A DNA stretch of 24,808 bases. It comes from Prorocentrum cordatum (taxonomy: Eukaryota > Sar > Dinophyceae > Prorocentrales > Prorocentraceae). A program made the position numbers and the translations under genes. The notes below the pieces were generated by a model that was not told the DNA's origin, searched no databases, and saw only the letters and a program-made list of their open reading frames with translations. The stretch lies in assembly GCA_963575745.1 (NCBI GenBank), contig CAUYUJ010018327.1:311501-336308 (forward strand). The letters are read 5' to 3'. Within the stretch, counting starts at the first letter, position 1. Every line of letters begins with the position of its first letter. This document shows, piece after piece, positions 1 to 9,470 of this stretch.

Positions 1-498
1 AAGTGCGTCGTGGTGGACTGGCGCTCATGGAAGCTTCCGAGGGTCAGCAGGTCCTCGCTGGTGAGTGAAGCGCAGGCTGCTCCGGGCGGGGTGGGCGCGC
101 TGGAGTGCGTGAGTGCGCGCTGCAGCCCGATGCTCGATCCGAGCCTGGGCCCGAGGCCCAGCGGCGCCGCGCAGGTGCCAGGCCGGAGCGCGCTCGCGGT
201 GGTCGCCAGGGCACTTCGCGACGCAGCGCAGAAGCCTCGCGCGGGCAACTTTGACGACGAGAGGACAAGAATCGAGGCGCCGGTGCTGAAAGAGTGCGCG
301 ACGGCGAGTGCCACAGGTTGGCGCTGGGCCAGCTCGGAGCAACAGTCCGCAGATGGTTTCGCGAAGTTGGCGGCCCGACAGTTGCAGGCCGATCGCTTGA
401 GGACTGGAACAACAAGCTGGACCTTCGACGACAAGTTCCAGGCAGCCAAGAGGAAGACTGCCAAGGATCGACAGACTGAAGCGGCTCGCAACTTGGAG
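1..498 (+). pseudogene. 3' end of a Ty1/copia polyprotein, RNase H domain (fragment)
   Basis: The frame is open from base 1, so the protein enters from outside the window; the ATG at 10 is not a real start. RNase H degrades the RNA strand of the RNA:DNA hybrid during reverse transcription. The N-terminal motif VDWRSWKLPRVSRSSLVSEA matches the copia W-S-K...V-RSS...AE pattern and keeps the glutamate. Next come an AVVARALRDAA block, FDDERTRIEAPVLKE, and SADGFAKLAARQL, which corresponds to the usual ADxLTK end. The AVVARAL block should carry a catalytic Asp (VVDxxxL) but reads Ala. Sequence similarity to the second copia element in the window (13231-13960) is low, so this is a different lineage. 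The family call is firm; the Asp loss is inferred from my knowledge of the motif. Confidence 0.75.
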
Positions 499-499
499 A

Positions 500-964
500 C
501 CGAGCCGGACAGCGGCAGCGGCGGCAGTTCTGGCGGCCTTTACCGAGGCGGCCGAAGCCAGCGAAGTGACAGCCAACACGGTAAAGGGGGACATCGGCAT
601 AGGGATTTTCGCGTGGCAGGACAGCCCGAAGATCGTGATCAGCATGCCCCTCTGGACGGCACTGAAGATGACGATGGCATTCGCAGCGGCGATCGCGATC
701 GCGGTTGGAGCGCGCTGGAGTAAGCGCCGCGACAAGGCGCAGGAGGTGCAGGACATGTCAGAACCTCTCCCTGACACGAAGGCCGACACCAAGGAGAAAA
801 AGCCGAGAACGACCCACTGCGATACGGGCGCGACGGGCCCGATCGCCTACAGCGCAGTTGGACAGTCAAGCGGAGGGATGTGCATCCGTTGGACCCAGGG
901 CATCGCGCGGCCCTACGAGGTGACCCACGCGTATTGGCGGGGCGGTCGCACCCGCGGCGATTGA
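500..964 (+). pseudogene. C-terminal tail of the copia polyprotein with a hydrophobic segment, shifted frame
   Basis: The RNase H frame becomes low-complexity Gly/Ser and Asp-rich sequence after about 490. The next frame over opens with an Ala-rich stretch, FTEAAEASEVTANTVKGDIG, and runs to a TGA at 962-964. I read this as the same polyprotein after a small indel near 490-505. Around 641-715 it encodes a hydrophobic stretch, TALKMTMAFAAAIAIAVGA, followed by basic WSKRR, like a single membrane-spanning helix. The rest is a polar Lys/Thr-rich tail. No known domain is recognised. It is probably pseudogenic because it has no own start and needs a frameshift. Confidence 0.45.
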
Positions 965-1013
965 GGCACCCTCTCGATTTGCTGCCTTTTTTTGTTATGT
1001 TGTTTGGTTATGC

Positions 1014-1044
1014 ATATATATTTATATATATATATATTATATAT

Positions 1045-1078
<34 letters not shown>

Positions 1079-1082
1079 ATAT
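1014..1082. repeat. (AT)n microsatellite
   Basis: About 69 bp of nearly pure alternating A/T with a few phase breaks. It lies about 50 bp beyond the end of the copia coding tail and is a sharp AT island in a GC-rich region. Confidence 0.9.
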
Positions 1083-1200
1083 TGTTTATGTATCTCTTTC
1101 TTTTTCTTTATATATGTTTCTTTCATGTGTTTTGTCTTCTTTCTTTTTTTGTATCTCTCTCTCTCTCTCTCTTCTGTTCCCCTTGCCCCCCTCGTAAAGC
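1083..1200 (+). repeat. Pyrimidine-rich tract with (TC)n core
   Basis: T-rich then C-rich single-strand bias, with a TC dinucleotide run at about 1154-1173. It continues the low-complexity patch begun by the AT repeat. No gene is visible. Confidence 0.75.
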
Positions 1201-1886
1201 ACAGGCGATGCAGCCGACGACTGTCGGTCGCATTCGCAGCCGCTCCTGGGCTAGACGGGCCATTGCGCTGCTGGAAGTTCCCCTGGTGTTCAAGCGAGCG
1301 CGCACCGCGAATTTTCGTCTCCCTTTCCACCAGTGTGAGTTAGACTCCAGATTAACGGAGTTTCGGATGCTTTCGGAGGTTTCTGGCGTGATATTGCTGG
1401 ATTCCCCCTCCCCCTCCCGCGCATCAGGCAACGCGATGGCAGCATGAGCAGAGAGACGGATGTCCCGTGAGTGCTTAGCTCGAGAGGCCTCTCGCGCAGT
1501 CAAAACGGATTCGCTTCCCTCACCCCGTCACGAGGGATTCCTGGGCCGTTTCGGCGCCTTCTCAGGGTCCTCTTGGGCCGTCCCGGTGAGAACTTGGGGG
1601 CCTCTTTGGCCGTCGAGCGTCGGGGGCCCGAAAGGGCGGAAACGGCGACGTCCTTCAGAGTCTGAGGAAAATCAGTCACGCTTACGCTTTAGGAAAGCAG
1701 AATATGAGATATCATCTACAGACACGAATTCAATCTTGGGAGTGCTCTGGGGGGCCTCTTTGGCCGTCTGGAGGCCATCTGGGGCGTCTCGGTCGGATGG
1801 TTCGGGGTGTCGTTCCGGGCGGGCACGGCGCCCAGAGTGGTGGCAGAGCGCGCCCCGGGGTCCGGGTTTTCAAGCAACTGCCACCT

Positions 1887-1888
<2 letters not shown>
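1201..1888. other. No recognisable gene; fragments of the CCAAGA minisatellite in reverse orientation
   Basis: An open frame of 223 codons starts at 1460 and runs through the CAG repeat, but it has no recognisable domain. Around 1560-1620 and 1741-1800 the strings CTCTTGGGCCGTC and CCTCTTTGGCCGTC occur. These are the complement of the GACGGCCCAAGAG units that fill 3140-3860, so part of the stretch is reverse-oriented minisatellite debris. Nothing else is identified. Confidence 0.45.
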
Positions 1889-1936
<48 letters not shown>

Positions 1937-1940
1937 GCAG
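1889..1940 (+). repeat. (CAG)n trinucleotide repeat
   Basis: About 17 GCA/CAG units with CAA interruptions near the 3' end. Read as protein it gives poly-Ala or poly-Gln, which extends otherwise unsupported open frames. Confidence 0.92.
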
Positions 1941-2590
1941 TTGTGAGCCTTGACAAATTCCATTTCGTGCCCGAGGCACGGTGGCGGATGTTTCCTGTTG
2001 CCCATGCCACCTCGGGGCGCGGCGGCGGGCGTCCTCGTCGGCGGGGACATCGCCGCTTCCGCGCTCCAGAGCCTCAGGGGTGGACGGCCTTCAGTTCTCA
2101 GGGGTGGGCCTCCCGCGTGGGGTCCGAGTAGACGGGGCGGTGCCTTAATTTCCTGGGGGGGGCCAACGGCGGGGCTGTCCCCAGTGGGGGGAAAAAAACC
2201 CCTTTAATCGCTCATTCAGCCTGGGTGCCCCACCCCGCGCAGGACTGCGGGTTTTCCCATCGGGGGCTTGTCGCCGATCAATCGGCGATGTATCGTCGAT
2301 TCCAGCTCATCGCCCCGCCCCGCTGAGCCAGTCCCCCCGTGCCTTTCCTCATCCTGTTGGAAAAGCAACAAACGTCACGCATCCGGCGCTTCGAAGAAAA
2401 TCGAGACGACTGGTCTGTCACAGTTTGTGGGCCTCTGGAGCCTGGTTTCGGGCCTCGGGATCGCCAAAGACCGACTCGGGATGAACATTTGCTTTGGGGA
2501 AAGGCAGAGAGGTTTGGGGGGCCACGCATCAAACAAATCGTAGCGCTAGGTGCTTGGGAAAGCACGAACATTCATTTTCGGAGCACTGCG
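1941..2590. other. No recognisable gene; G-rich stretch and one perfect palindrome
   Basis: No frame gives a recognisable domain on either strand. A G-run-rich patch lies at about 2150-2200. A near-perfect 18-bp palindrome lies at 2271-2288. Confidence 0.5.
2271..2288. repeat. 8-bp inverted repeat with 2-nt centre
   Basis: TCGCCGAT, CA, ATCGGCGA. The arms are perfectly complementary. No T tract follows, and nothing indicates a terminator or operator role. Confidence 0.6.
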
Positions 2591-2591
2591 C

Positions 2592-3050
2592 GGCTGACGC
2601 AAAGAGCGAGGTACGAATGATGTACGTTTGTTTGGGGCGAAGCCTTCTACGGAGGGGTCCAGAGGAGGGGCGAGGCCCGGACAAACCGGATGACAGAAAG
2701 CGCGCGTAGCGTGCGGTCCGTTAGTCGGAAGGAATCAAATATAATAAGGGTGAGTTCGAGGGGGGTGGCATCTGTAGCCCCAGATGACGGAAAGCGCGCG
2801 CAGCGTGCGGTCCGTTAGTCGGAAGGAATGAAATTAGGGGGAGTTTGAGGCGGTGGCATCTGTAGCCCCAGATGCCAGAGAACGCGCGTAGCGTGCGATC
2901 CGTTAGTCGGAAGGAACGGAATCAGGGGGAGTCCGACGGGGGTGGCATCCCGGGGGGCAGGTGACGGAAAGCGCGCGTTAGCGTGCGGTCCGTTAGTCGG
3001 AAGAAATTGGACTTGGGGGAGTTCGAGGGGGTTGGCATCCGCGGCCCCGG
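2592..3050 (+). repeat. Tandem array of five hairpin-core units (88-97 bp period)
   Basis: Cores of the form TGACGGAAAG (with variants) begin at about 2594, 2691, 2785, 2873 and 2962. Units 2-5 continue as GCGCGC-GTA-GCGTGC then TCCGTTAGTCGGAAG. The core ACGGA can pair with TCCGT and GCGCGC with GCGTGC, which gives a two-part stem around a 3-nt loop. Unit 1 keeps the core but has a different insert, GAGCGAGGTACGAATGATGTA. After each hairpin comes a G-rich tail with TGGCATC. Single copies occur at 4260 and 6828, and a related array fills the right end of the window. Confidence 0.85.
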
Positions 3051-3139
3051 ATCTAATTGCCCTCCCGCCTCGTTGTTTATCGAGTAGGACGGCCTTCGGG
3101 GCTTAAAAACAGCGTTTCGCTCGAGACATCATCGGAGAA

Positions 3140-3860
3140 CGCTTCTGGGGCGCTTCTTGGGCCGTCTTAGGCGCCTAAGACAGCCCAAGAAGCGGCCAGG
3201 CCAACACGGCGCCCAAGACGGCCCAAGACGGCCCAAGAAGCGCCCAAGACGGCCCAAGAGCGCTCCAAGAGAGCCCAAGACCGCCCAAGGCTGCCCCAAG
3301 ACGTCCCAAGAGGCCTCCACGACGCCCCAGGAGGCGCCCACGAGGCGTCCCAAGAGGGCCCCACGATGCCAAAATCATTGATTTTCTTAAGGAAAACGCA
3401 CATTTCTAGCATATACGGCTTTTCGCCTTTCATGGCGTTGAAGACGGTCCAAGAGGCCCCACAGACCGCCCCAAAACGGCCCAAGATGTTCCCAAGAGGC
3501 CCACAAAATAGCCCAAGAGGGCGCCAAGACGGGCCAAGAGGCGCCCAAGACTGTCCAAGAGGCCCCTAAGAGCGCCCCCAGAAGGCCCAAGAGGGCCCAA
3601 AAACGGCCCAAGAGGGCGCCAAGACGGCCCAAGAGGCGCCAAGACGGCCCAAGACGGCCCCAGGACGGCCCCAAGCAGGCCCCAAGAGGCCCCCAAGAGA
3701 GCCCAAAGACGGCCAAAGGCAGCCCAGTCCCTTCACCCCCGCCACCCAGAAGCTCCCAGGACGCCCCGAGAGGCCCCCGAGAAGCCCCAAAAGGTCCCCA
3801 AGAGGCACCCAAGAGGCTCCCCAAGAGCCCCCCAAGAGGCCCATAACACTCCCCAAGGCT
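3140..3860 (+). repeat. CCAAGA minisatellite, 10-11 bp period
   Basis: Degenerate repetition of units such as GCCCAAGACGG and CCCAAGAGGC over about 700 bp, interrupted by a short AT-richer spacer at about 3366-3432. The units contain no stop codon in most phases of either strand. That produces long open frames, up to 232 codons on the minus strand, with PSWA/LGRL-type repeats; these are not credible genes. Confidence 0.9.
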
Positions 3861-3863
3861 CTT

Positions 3864-3982
3864 AGCACCGCGGCTCCCAAGAGCGAGCGGTGAGGTAATC
3901 GAGCTGATAAGACCAAAGCTCCCAACAGAGAGCTGCGGCGTAACAAGTTCTTGCAGCCAGGGCACAGGGACGGGCGGCAACG
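3864..3982 (+). repeat. Dispersed 118-bp repeat, copy 1
   Basis: Shares with 4624-4741 the blocks GGCTCCCAAGAGCGAGC, AGCTGATAAGACCAA, GCTCCCAACAGAGAGC and CGGGCGGCAACG in the same order and orientation. It contains two small GCTC...GAGC hairpins. A third, partial relative lies at 20038-20130. Confidence 0.8.
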
Positions 3983-4210
3983 CGTGGACAACGAGCGGTC
4001 CACGCAAGGACAACGCGGGGTTCTGGAAAGCTGGCAGCCCAAACGCGGAAAACGCAACGCGACCCGACCGCCCCCTCCAAAACAAGAAGCGCGCTCAAAG
4101 AAAGCTCCGCGACTCCCCGAGGCTGAGATAGGACAAGAGCGAGGGGAAGGGAGTCAATAAGAGGTGTAAGAGCGGACGAGCCAGCGATCCCGTGCGCTCT
4201 GAACGTAAGT

Positions 4211-4340
4211 GCGCTTTCCGTCCCCGTGCCAAGCAGGTCTAATGGCCCGTTCCTTCGTATGACGGAAAGCGCGCGTAGCGTGCGATCTGTTAGTCGGAAG
4301 GAATTCATTAGAGGGAGTGTGAGGGAGTGGCCCGCCCTTT
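4211..4340 (+). repeat. Foldback of the hairpin-core: inverted 12-bp arms plus a solitary unit
   Basis: GCGCTTTCCGTC at 4211-4222 is the exact reverse complement of GACGGAAAGCGC at 4261-4272. The right arm starts a unit of the 2592-3050 family, with GCGCGCGTAGCGTGCGATC and TTAGTCGGAAGGAATT. A similar foldback lies at 6801-6837. Confidence 0.75.
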
Positions 4341-4398
4341 TCCTTGTTAGCGGAGCCCTTCACAGGGAACATCTGGTGTTTTTCTGGCCCGCCCGTTT

Positions 4399-4620
4399 CC
4401 CTGTTAACGGACCGTTAACAAGGATGCTGTTCGCTCGGGCATTTTTTCTTTGTTAACTAACAGGGAAAATCAGGTGACGGACGCTCGGGCACCCTTTTCC
4501 CTGTTAACGGAGTCTTTAACAGGGACTTAACAGGGAACATCGAGTGACGGATGCGTTTTTCATTGCTAGCGGACCGTTAACAGGGAAAAGAGTTGTTTGT
4601 TAACGGGCCGTTAACGGACC
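4399..4620. repeat. Cluster of GTTAAC-centred palindromes
   Basis: Perfect short inverted repeats: TGTTAACGG-A-CCGTTAACA at 4402-4420; CCCTGTTAA, 8-nt loop, TTAACAGGG at 4499-4524; GTTAACGG-G-CCGTTAAC at 4599-4615. Further CAGGGAA and GTGACGGA pieces lie between them. The region sits between the two 118-bp direct repeats. Confidence 0.8.
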
Positions 4621-4623
4621 CTG

Positions 4624-4741
4624 AACACCGCGGCTCCCAAGAGCGAGCAGTGACGTAAACAAGCTGATAAGACCAAGGCTCCCAACAGAGAGCCGTGACG
4701 TAACCAGTTCTTGGCACCAGGGCCCGAAACGGGCGGCAACG
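4624..4741 (+). repeat. Dispersed 118-bp repeat, copy 2
   Basis: Direct repeat of 3864-3982 with roughly 10-15% differences by eye. The two copies enclose about 640 bp holding the foldback and the palindrome cluster. Confidence 0.8.
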
Positions 4742-5440
4742 TAAGCTCCGCGTCAGCTCCGCGTAGGCTTCGCGTAAGCGCGTAAAGTCCTCGTCAATTG
4801 GAGGTACCTGCAAGACAGCCCATGAGAGGCCAAGCGTCCTCCAAGACGGTCCACGATGCCTACAAGATGACCCAAGAGGCCAGAGGCCCGTAAGACCGCT
4901 GCAAGATGGCCCAAGATACCCCCAAGACGGCCCCAAGACGTGTTCGAACATCTGCACGTATGCAGATGGCTTCAACGGCCTCCAAGACGGCGTAGAGAGG
5001 CCCAGACGGGCCCGAGGACGGCCCCAGAGCGATCCATATAGCCCACGACGGCCTCAATACGGCTCAAGCGGTCTCCAAGACCCCCCCCCCGAGCACCGAT
5101 GGGCGGTCTAAGCGGGAAAAAACGAAAGTATGGCTTTCGCCGCCCGGGGGGCGCCCCTGGCCCCGCCCTACTTGCATAAGCTCCTCGCCAGCTTAAGGCA
5201 CCTCCAAGACGGCGTGAGAGAGGCCCAGACGGGACCGAAGACGGCCCAAGAGCGATACAAGATTGCCCAAGATGGCATCAGCACAGCCCAAGAGGCCTCC
5301 AAGACACCCCAAGCGGCACCCGAGAGGACCCCCAAAAGTGCTGCCTTTAGGTTTATGAAGGTTTTCCAGCTCATTTCCTTTTCGTACTAAAACGGCCCGA
5401 TACAGCTCCAGAGCTCCCCGAGATTGTGCCATGACGGCCC
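4742..5440 (+). repeat. CCAAGA minisatellite, more degenerate, with spacers
   Basis: Degenerate units (CCAAGACGG, CCCAAGAGG, CCAAGATGGC) run at about 4800-5080 and 5200-5340. They are broken by unrelated spacers at about 5085-5190 and 5335-5390. No gene is recognised. Confidence 0.75.
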
Positions 5441-5741
5441 GAGAGGCTCCCAAGAGAGCCTGAGGACGGCCCAAAAGGGCCCCACGACGGCCTAAGAGAG
5501 CCACAAGACGGCCCAAGGAGGGCCTGGGAGACGCCCAATGCCTTCCCAAGATACCAACGCGCCCTGGTTCCCCCTCAAGAGGCCTCCTGCAGCTTCGAGA
5601 TAGCCCTAGAGGGCGCCCAATATGCCACCAAGATGCCCCAAGAGAGCCCCCAGACGGGGAGACAGAGAGAAAGAACGGGCAAGCCAGCGACATCTCGCGC
5701 TCTGAATGTAACTGCGCTTCCCGTTCCCATGCCAAGCAGGT
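5441..5741 (+). repeat. Local duplication, copy A
   Basis: From GAGAGGCTCCCAAGAG to CCAAGCAGGT this stretch matches 6340-6827 in order and orientation, apart from an insert of about 185 bp in copy B. It ends with the reversed hairpin core (GCGCTTCCCGTTCC here, GCGCTTTCCGTCCC in copy B). Confidence 0.8.
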
Positions 5742-6339
5742 TCTTTCGAGTGCGGCGGCTCCCGGGCGGCTCCCATGGCTTGTTTCTTTATATTTTTTCG
5801 GGTGAACCGGCCAGAGGGCCCCAAGACGGCCCAAGAGGGCCCCAAAACGGTTTCAGAGGGCCCCAAGACGGCCCAAAGACGGCCCCAAGAGAGCTTCAGA
5901 TGGCCTCCAGACGGTCCAACAGAGTCTCGAGACGGCTCCAAAGGCCTTCAAGAGGGCCCCCGAGAGGACCTCAGGATGCCAAACGCATTGAAGAGGGCCC
6001 CCGAGAGGGCCTCAGGAGGCCAAACACATTGATGTCTTTTTGCTTTTTGCAGGTGTTTCGGGTTCTCGGGCCACAGACGGCCCAAGAGGCCCCAAAGATC
6101 GTCCCAAAACGGCCCCAGAGGCGCCCCAAAGGGGCCCAAAACTATCCAAGAGGGCCCCCAAACGGGCCCAAGACGGCCCAAGAGGCCCAAACGATTGTCC
6201 CCAAACGGCCCCAGAAGCATCCCAAACGGGCCGAAAACGGTCCAAGAGGGCACCGAGACGGCCCTAGGGGGGCCCGAGACGGCCCAAGAGGGCCCCCAGA
6301 CAGCCCCAAGAGAGCCCCAAGAGGGCCCCAAGCGGGCCC
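5742..6339 (+). repeat. CCAAGA minisatellite with an AT-richer spacer
   Basis: Units such as GGCCCCAAGACGG run over about 5805-6339, broken near 6020-6060 by a T-rich spacer ending TTTGCAGGTGTTTCGG. The block is collinear with about 15060-15700, sharing GCTTCAGATGGCCTCCAGAC and TCGAGACGGCTCCA plus the position of the spacer. This is therefore a larger composite dispersed unit, not only a simple repeat. Confidence 0.8.
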
Positions 6340-6827
<488 letters not shown>

Positions 6828-6897
6828 TGACGGAAAGAGCGAGGTACGAGTGATGTACGTTCTCGTGGAGCGAAGACCTCTGGGGAGGGGTCCAGGG
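6828..6897 (+). repeat. Left half of a hairpin-core unit split by the copia insertion
   Basis: TGACGGAAAGAGCGAGGTAC...GTACGTTCTCG...GAAGACCTCTGGGGAGGGGTCCAGGG closely follows the unit at 2594-2685, which continues AGGAGGGGCGAGGC. Here it stops at the LTR and the expected continuation GAGGGGCGAGGC reappears at 14925. It supplies an empty-site comparison for the insertion. Confidence 0.8.
6893..6897 (+). repeat. Target-site duplication, left (CAGGG)
   Basis: CAGGG directly before the 5' LTR, repeated at 14920-14924 directly after the 3' LTR. Five bases is the usual copia target-site duplication length. Confidence 0.75.
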
Positions 6898-7061
6898 TGT
6901 GAGTGATCAATCGTGTATGCAGCACGTTGTAGCATAGCACAAATATATCTGCTCTCGGTTGGTTCAGGCGCTCTGATCAGTTTCTAGCTACGCAGCAGCA
7001 GCAGCAGCAACAAAGGGATTTCTCTCCATACCATCCAGATATCAGCGATGTCGGAACGACA
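6898..7061 (+). repeat. 5' LTR
   Basis: Starts TGTGAGTGATCAAT and ends CGGAACGACA (TG...CA). It aligns over its whole length with 14763-14919, sharing GTTGTAGCATAGCAC, GCAGCAGCAGCAG and CAGCGAT-TCGGAACGAC. Confidence 0.88.
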
Positions 7062-8496
7062 GTGGCAGCGGAGCGGTTCACACCGCGGCGGCTGCGCTGG
7101 CGGCGCCGGCGGGCTGTTGGCCCTGGTCGCACCGCGGCCGCCTGCAGCGCAGGACTTTCCCATCATTATGTTTCTCGTCGCTCTGCTCCTGTACTACATG
7201 CTCGTCCTCTTCCCATCTCTTTGTGGTTTCTCAGCAGGCCCGGGCGACCTACACAGATGGACCCGAATCTGGAGAAAGAGAGAGAGAGAGGGCCGCTACA
7301 TTCCAGGCTGGGATGGCAACCCTTCGTCGTGGATGACCTACAAAGAAGAGGTTCGCATATGGACGCTGGGGTTGAAACTAGACGTTCAGTACAGCATCGC
7401 AGCACGTATGATCAGGAAACTACGGGGAGTTGCGATACGGGAAGCCCTCACGTTCAGCAGCGAAAACCTGCAGCCGTTCCGAGGGCAACGAGGACTTAGA
7501 GCTGACCCACCAGACGGCAAAAGCAAGCAAAAGGGCGAGATCACAGTCGAAACTATTCCCCCGGACCTCGAGCGAGGCATCCGGAACCTGATGGAGGCGC
7601 TCGAGTCTCTGTGTCCGCCCAGGGTGTGTAGGAGGGGCGAGGCGATGACGGACTTCTTCGAGACGCAAGGGTATGCACGCAGAGCTGGGGCTAGGATCTC
7701 TGACTACATCACGGTTTTCGACCAAGGCGTGACGAAGCTGTCCGAGGGCGACGTGGAGCTCACGGAAGATTCAGATATTATTGGTTGGTTCTTTATGCGA
7801 CGGCTCAATATTTCGAGGGAGCAGCGCGAGAGACTCATGGCAGCGCTACGAAGTGACGCCTTCCAGCGGCGAGAAGTTCAGACGACGGCGACGCGAATTT
7901 TCTTCAAGACATACATCGCAATGAGCGCGGTCACCCACAGCAGCGGCGACCCTTCGAGCAAAGAGACCCAGCAAGGTGGCAAAGGACGGCCACCACCCAA
8001 GGCAGTTAACGTGGCGGAGTACGAGGGCGACGAAGGCCCCGAGGAGGACGAGGCCGACGGCGATGGCATCGAGGAGCTTGCGCAGCGCGAGCTGGAGGTG
8101 TTGGCCACCGACCTCGGGGGCATCAACGAGGAGGAGCTGGACCACGACCAGGCCGAGGCGGTCGAGAAGGCGGCGGCCCAGCTTTCGGAGTTGCCAGAGG
8201 CGCTCGCGACAGCGCGGCAGGCTCGGGACAGCCTCAGGAAGGGCGGCTCTCCGAGCTCTGGCGGCGCTGCGGTGGCGCCCTTCGGCGGTCTGGACGCGGG
8301 CGAGGCAGGTCTACTGCGGACAGGAAGCCAGGACATGGAGGCAGGTTTCACCCGATCAAGGATACCCTCGACAAGCGGAAGAAGAATTCAGCGCCGCGCG
8401 CGCGATGGTCGGGGTCACTGGGCTGGCGACTCGGAGTGTCCAGGAGCACGGGGGGTTCAAGAGGTGACGGCTGGAGTTGGCCCTCGACGACGATGA
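7048..8496 (+). pseudogene. copia gag
   Basis: Gag forms the particle that packages the element RNA. The open frame runs 482 codons, but its first ATG lies inside the LTR. The true start is probably further in, perhaps the ATG at 7258 in another frame, with a shift at the GA run near 7280. Recognisable parts are the IPGWDGNPSSWMTYKEEV segment (about residues 84-101), a helical core to about residue 290, an acidic Ala/Glu-rich stretch (about 325-400), and GHWAGDSECPG near residue 450. That last piece is the half of a CCHC zinc knuckle holding its His and final Cys; the first two cysteines are not visible. In another frame KDTLDKRKKNSA precedes the knuckle, so an indel is likely near 8385. Confidence 0.75.
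7063..7074 (+). other. Probable primer-binding site
   Basis: TGGCAGCGGAGC one base after the 5' LTR. A TGG start complementary to a tRNA CCA end, and its similarity to the TGGTATCAGAGC type used by many copia elements, suggest initiator tRNA-Met priming. The tRNA identity is inferred. Confidence 0.55.
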
Positions 8497-8990
8497 GATG
8501 ACAATTTTGGCAGTGGAGATGACGGCCCCCCTCGCCGTGCTGCAGAACGCGGCGGTCGTGGGCCCGCCCCCGAGAAGGGCGCAGTCGACTCGGCTTGCGC
8601 CAGGGGCGTGATGGGCACCCTGTGGTGGGGCGACTACCGACTACTATGGGCACTTGAAAGCACTCGGCCTCGACGAGCTTGCGACCTTCGAGTCTGGGCG
8701 CGAGACTTCCAAGTTCGGAGATGGTGGTGCGAAAGATTCAGATACTCAGGTGAGGCCCCCCGTTGCGGCGGCGAAGGCACCCCGCTTCATCATCGCGCAC
8801 CTGCTTCAGATTCCAGGTCTCAACCTCCTGTTGGGGCGAGACTACCCGTGGTCAGTACACGCCGAGATCAAGACATCATTACCGAGACGGATTACGATTG
8901 GACCTCACAAGGCAGATTTGTCTCAGGATCGGTCCACTGGACACTACATGCTGGCCCCCGACGCCCACCGCGCGCTGCGCAGCCACTCCC
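8497..8990 (+). pseudogene. copia aspartic protease (retropepsin), frameshifted by a 7-bp duplication
   Basis: Retropepsin cleaves the polyprotein. AVDSACARGVMGTLWWGDY at 8581-8637 holds the active-site Asp in a D-S-A-C variant of the D-S/T-G/A motif. The frame breaks at CGACTAC CGACTAC (8631-8644), a perfect 7-bp tandem duplication. The next frame then continues GHLKALGLDELATFESGRE, KFGDGGAKDSDTQV, FIIAHLLQIPGLNLLLGRDY and ITIGPHKADL, the flap and C-terminal half of this protease type with its LLLGRDY signature. Removing seven bases would restore the frame, so the duplication is the likely inactivating event here. Confidence 0.75.
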
Positions 8991-9182
8991 GGAACAGGAA
9001 TGGCCCGGGAGGCCCCGACCGAGGACGACTGGCGTCAAGTCGGCGTCGAGGATCATGGCCCTCGCGCGCGGAGCTCAGGCGACCACCTCGAACTGCGGCC
9101 AAGGTCTCGGCCCGGCCACGGAAGCAGTCGAGGAGGTCGCCAGAACTTCAAGGAGGCGACGTTTCATGACAGGCTTCCATGA

Positions 9183-9470
9183 GGCCACGATTGCTATAGT
9201 TGTGCGAACCCAGCTACCTTCACCTGGTCTTGTGGCGCTGGCACGCGTGCTAGCTGTGAGCGGCAGGGACTGTGCCCTGGTTGCAAGTATGATGTGGACA
9301 TGGTTGGCTTGTCTGAAGGAGACTGCACTAACCTCGTCCGGAACGCCAGCTGGTGGTTCATGAAGCGCGGCCAGCAGAAGCATAACTTCGCAGGGATCAC
9401 GAAGGCCAAGACCCTGTACGACCACAACGCGAGCACAAACAAGTTGAAGAAGCTGATCCAGCTCGAGTAA
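9183..9470 (+). pseudogene. Six-cysteine module inside the copia polyprotein
   Basis: The frame begins right after a TGA at 9180-9182 and runs 95 codons to TAA without an ATG. The same frame is open upstream of the stop, so it was probably read through before mutation. The spacing is C-x2-C-x9-C-x7-C-x5-C-x2-C (DCYSCANPATFTWSCGAG, then ASCERQGLCPGCKYD), which suggests a zinc-binding fold. A C-terminal basic stretch (NKLKKLIQLE) follows. It sits between protease and integrase. I do not recognise the family; it may be a lineage-specific pre-integrase insertion. Confidence 0.5.

Noticed and set aside
1460-2131. 223-codon frame with poly-Ala
   Set aside because: The length depends on the CAG repeat, and flanking residues show no domain or conserved pattern.
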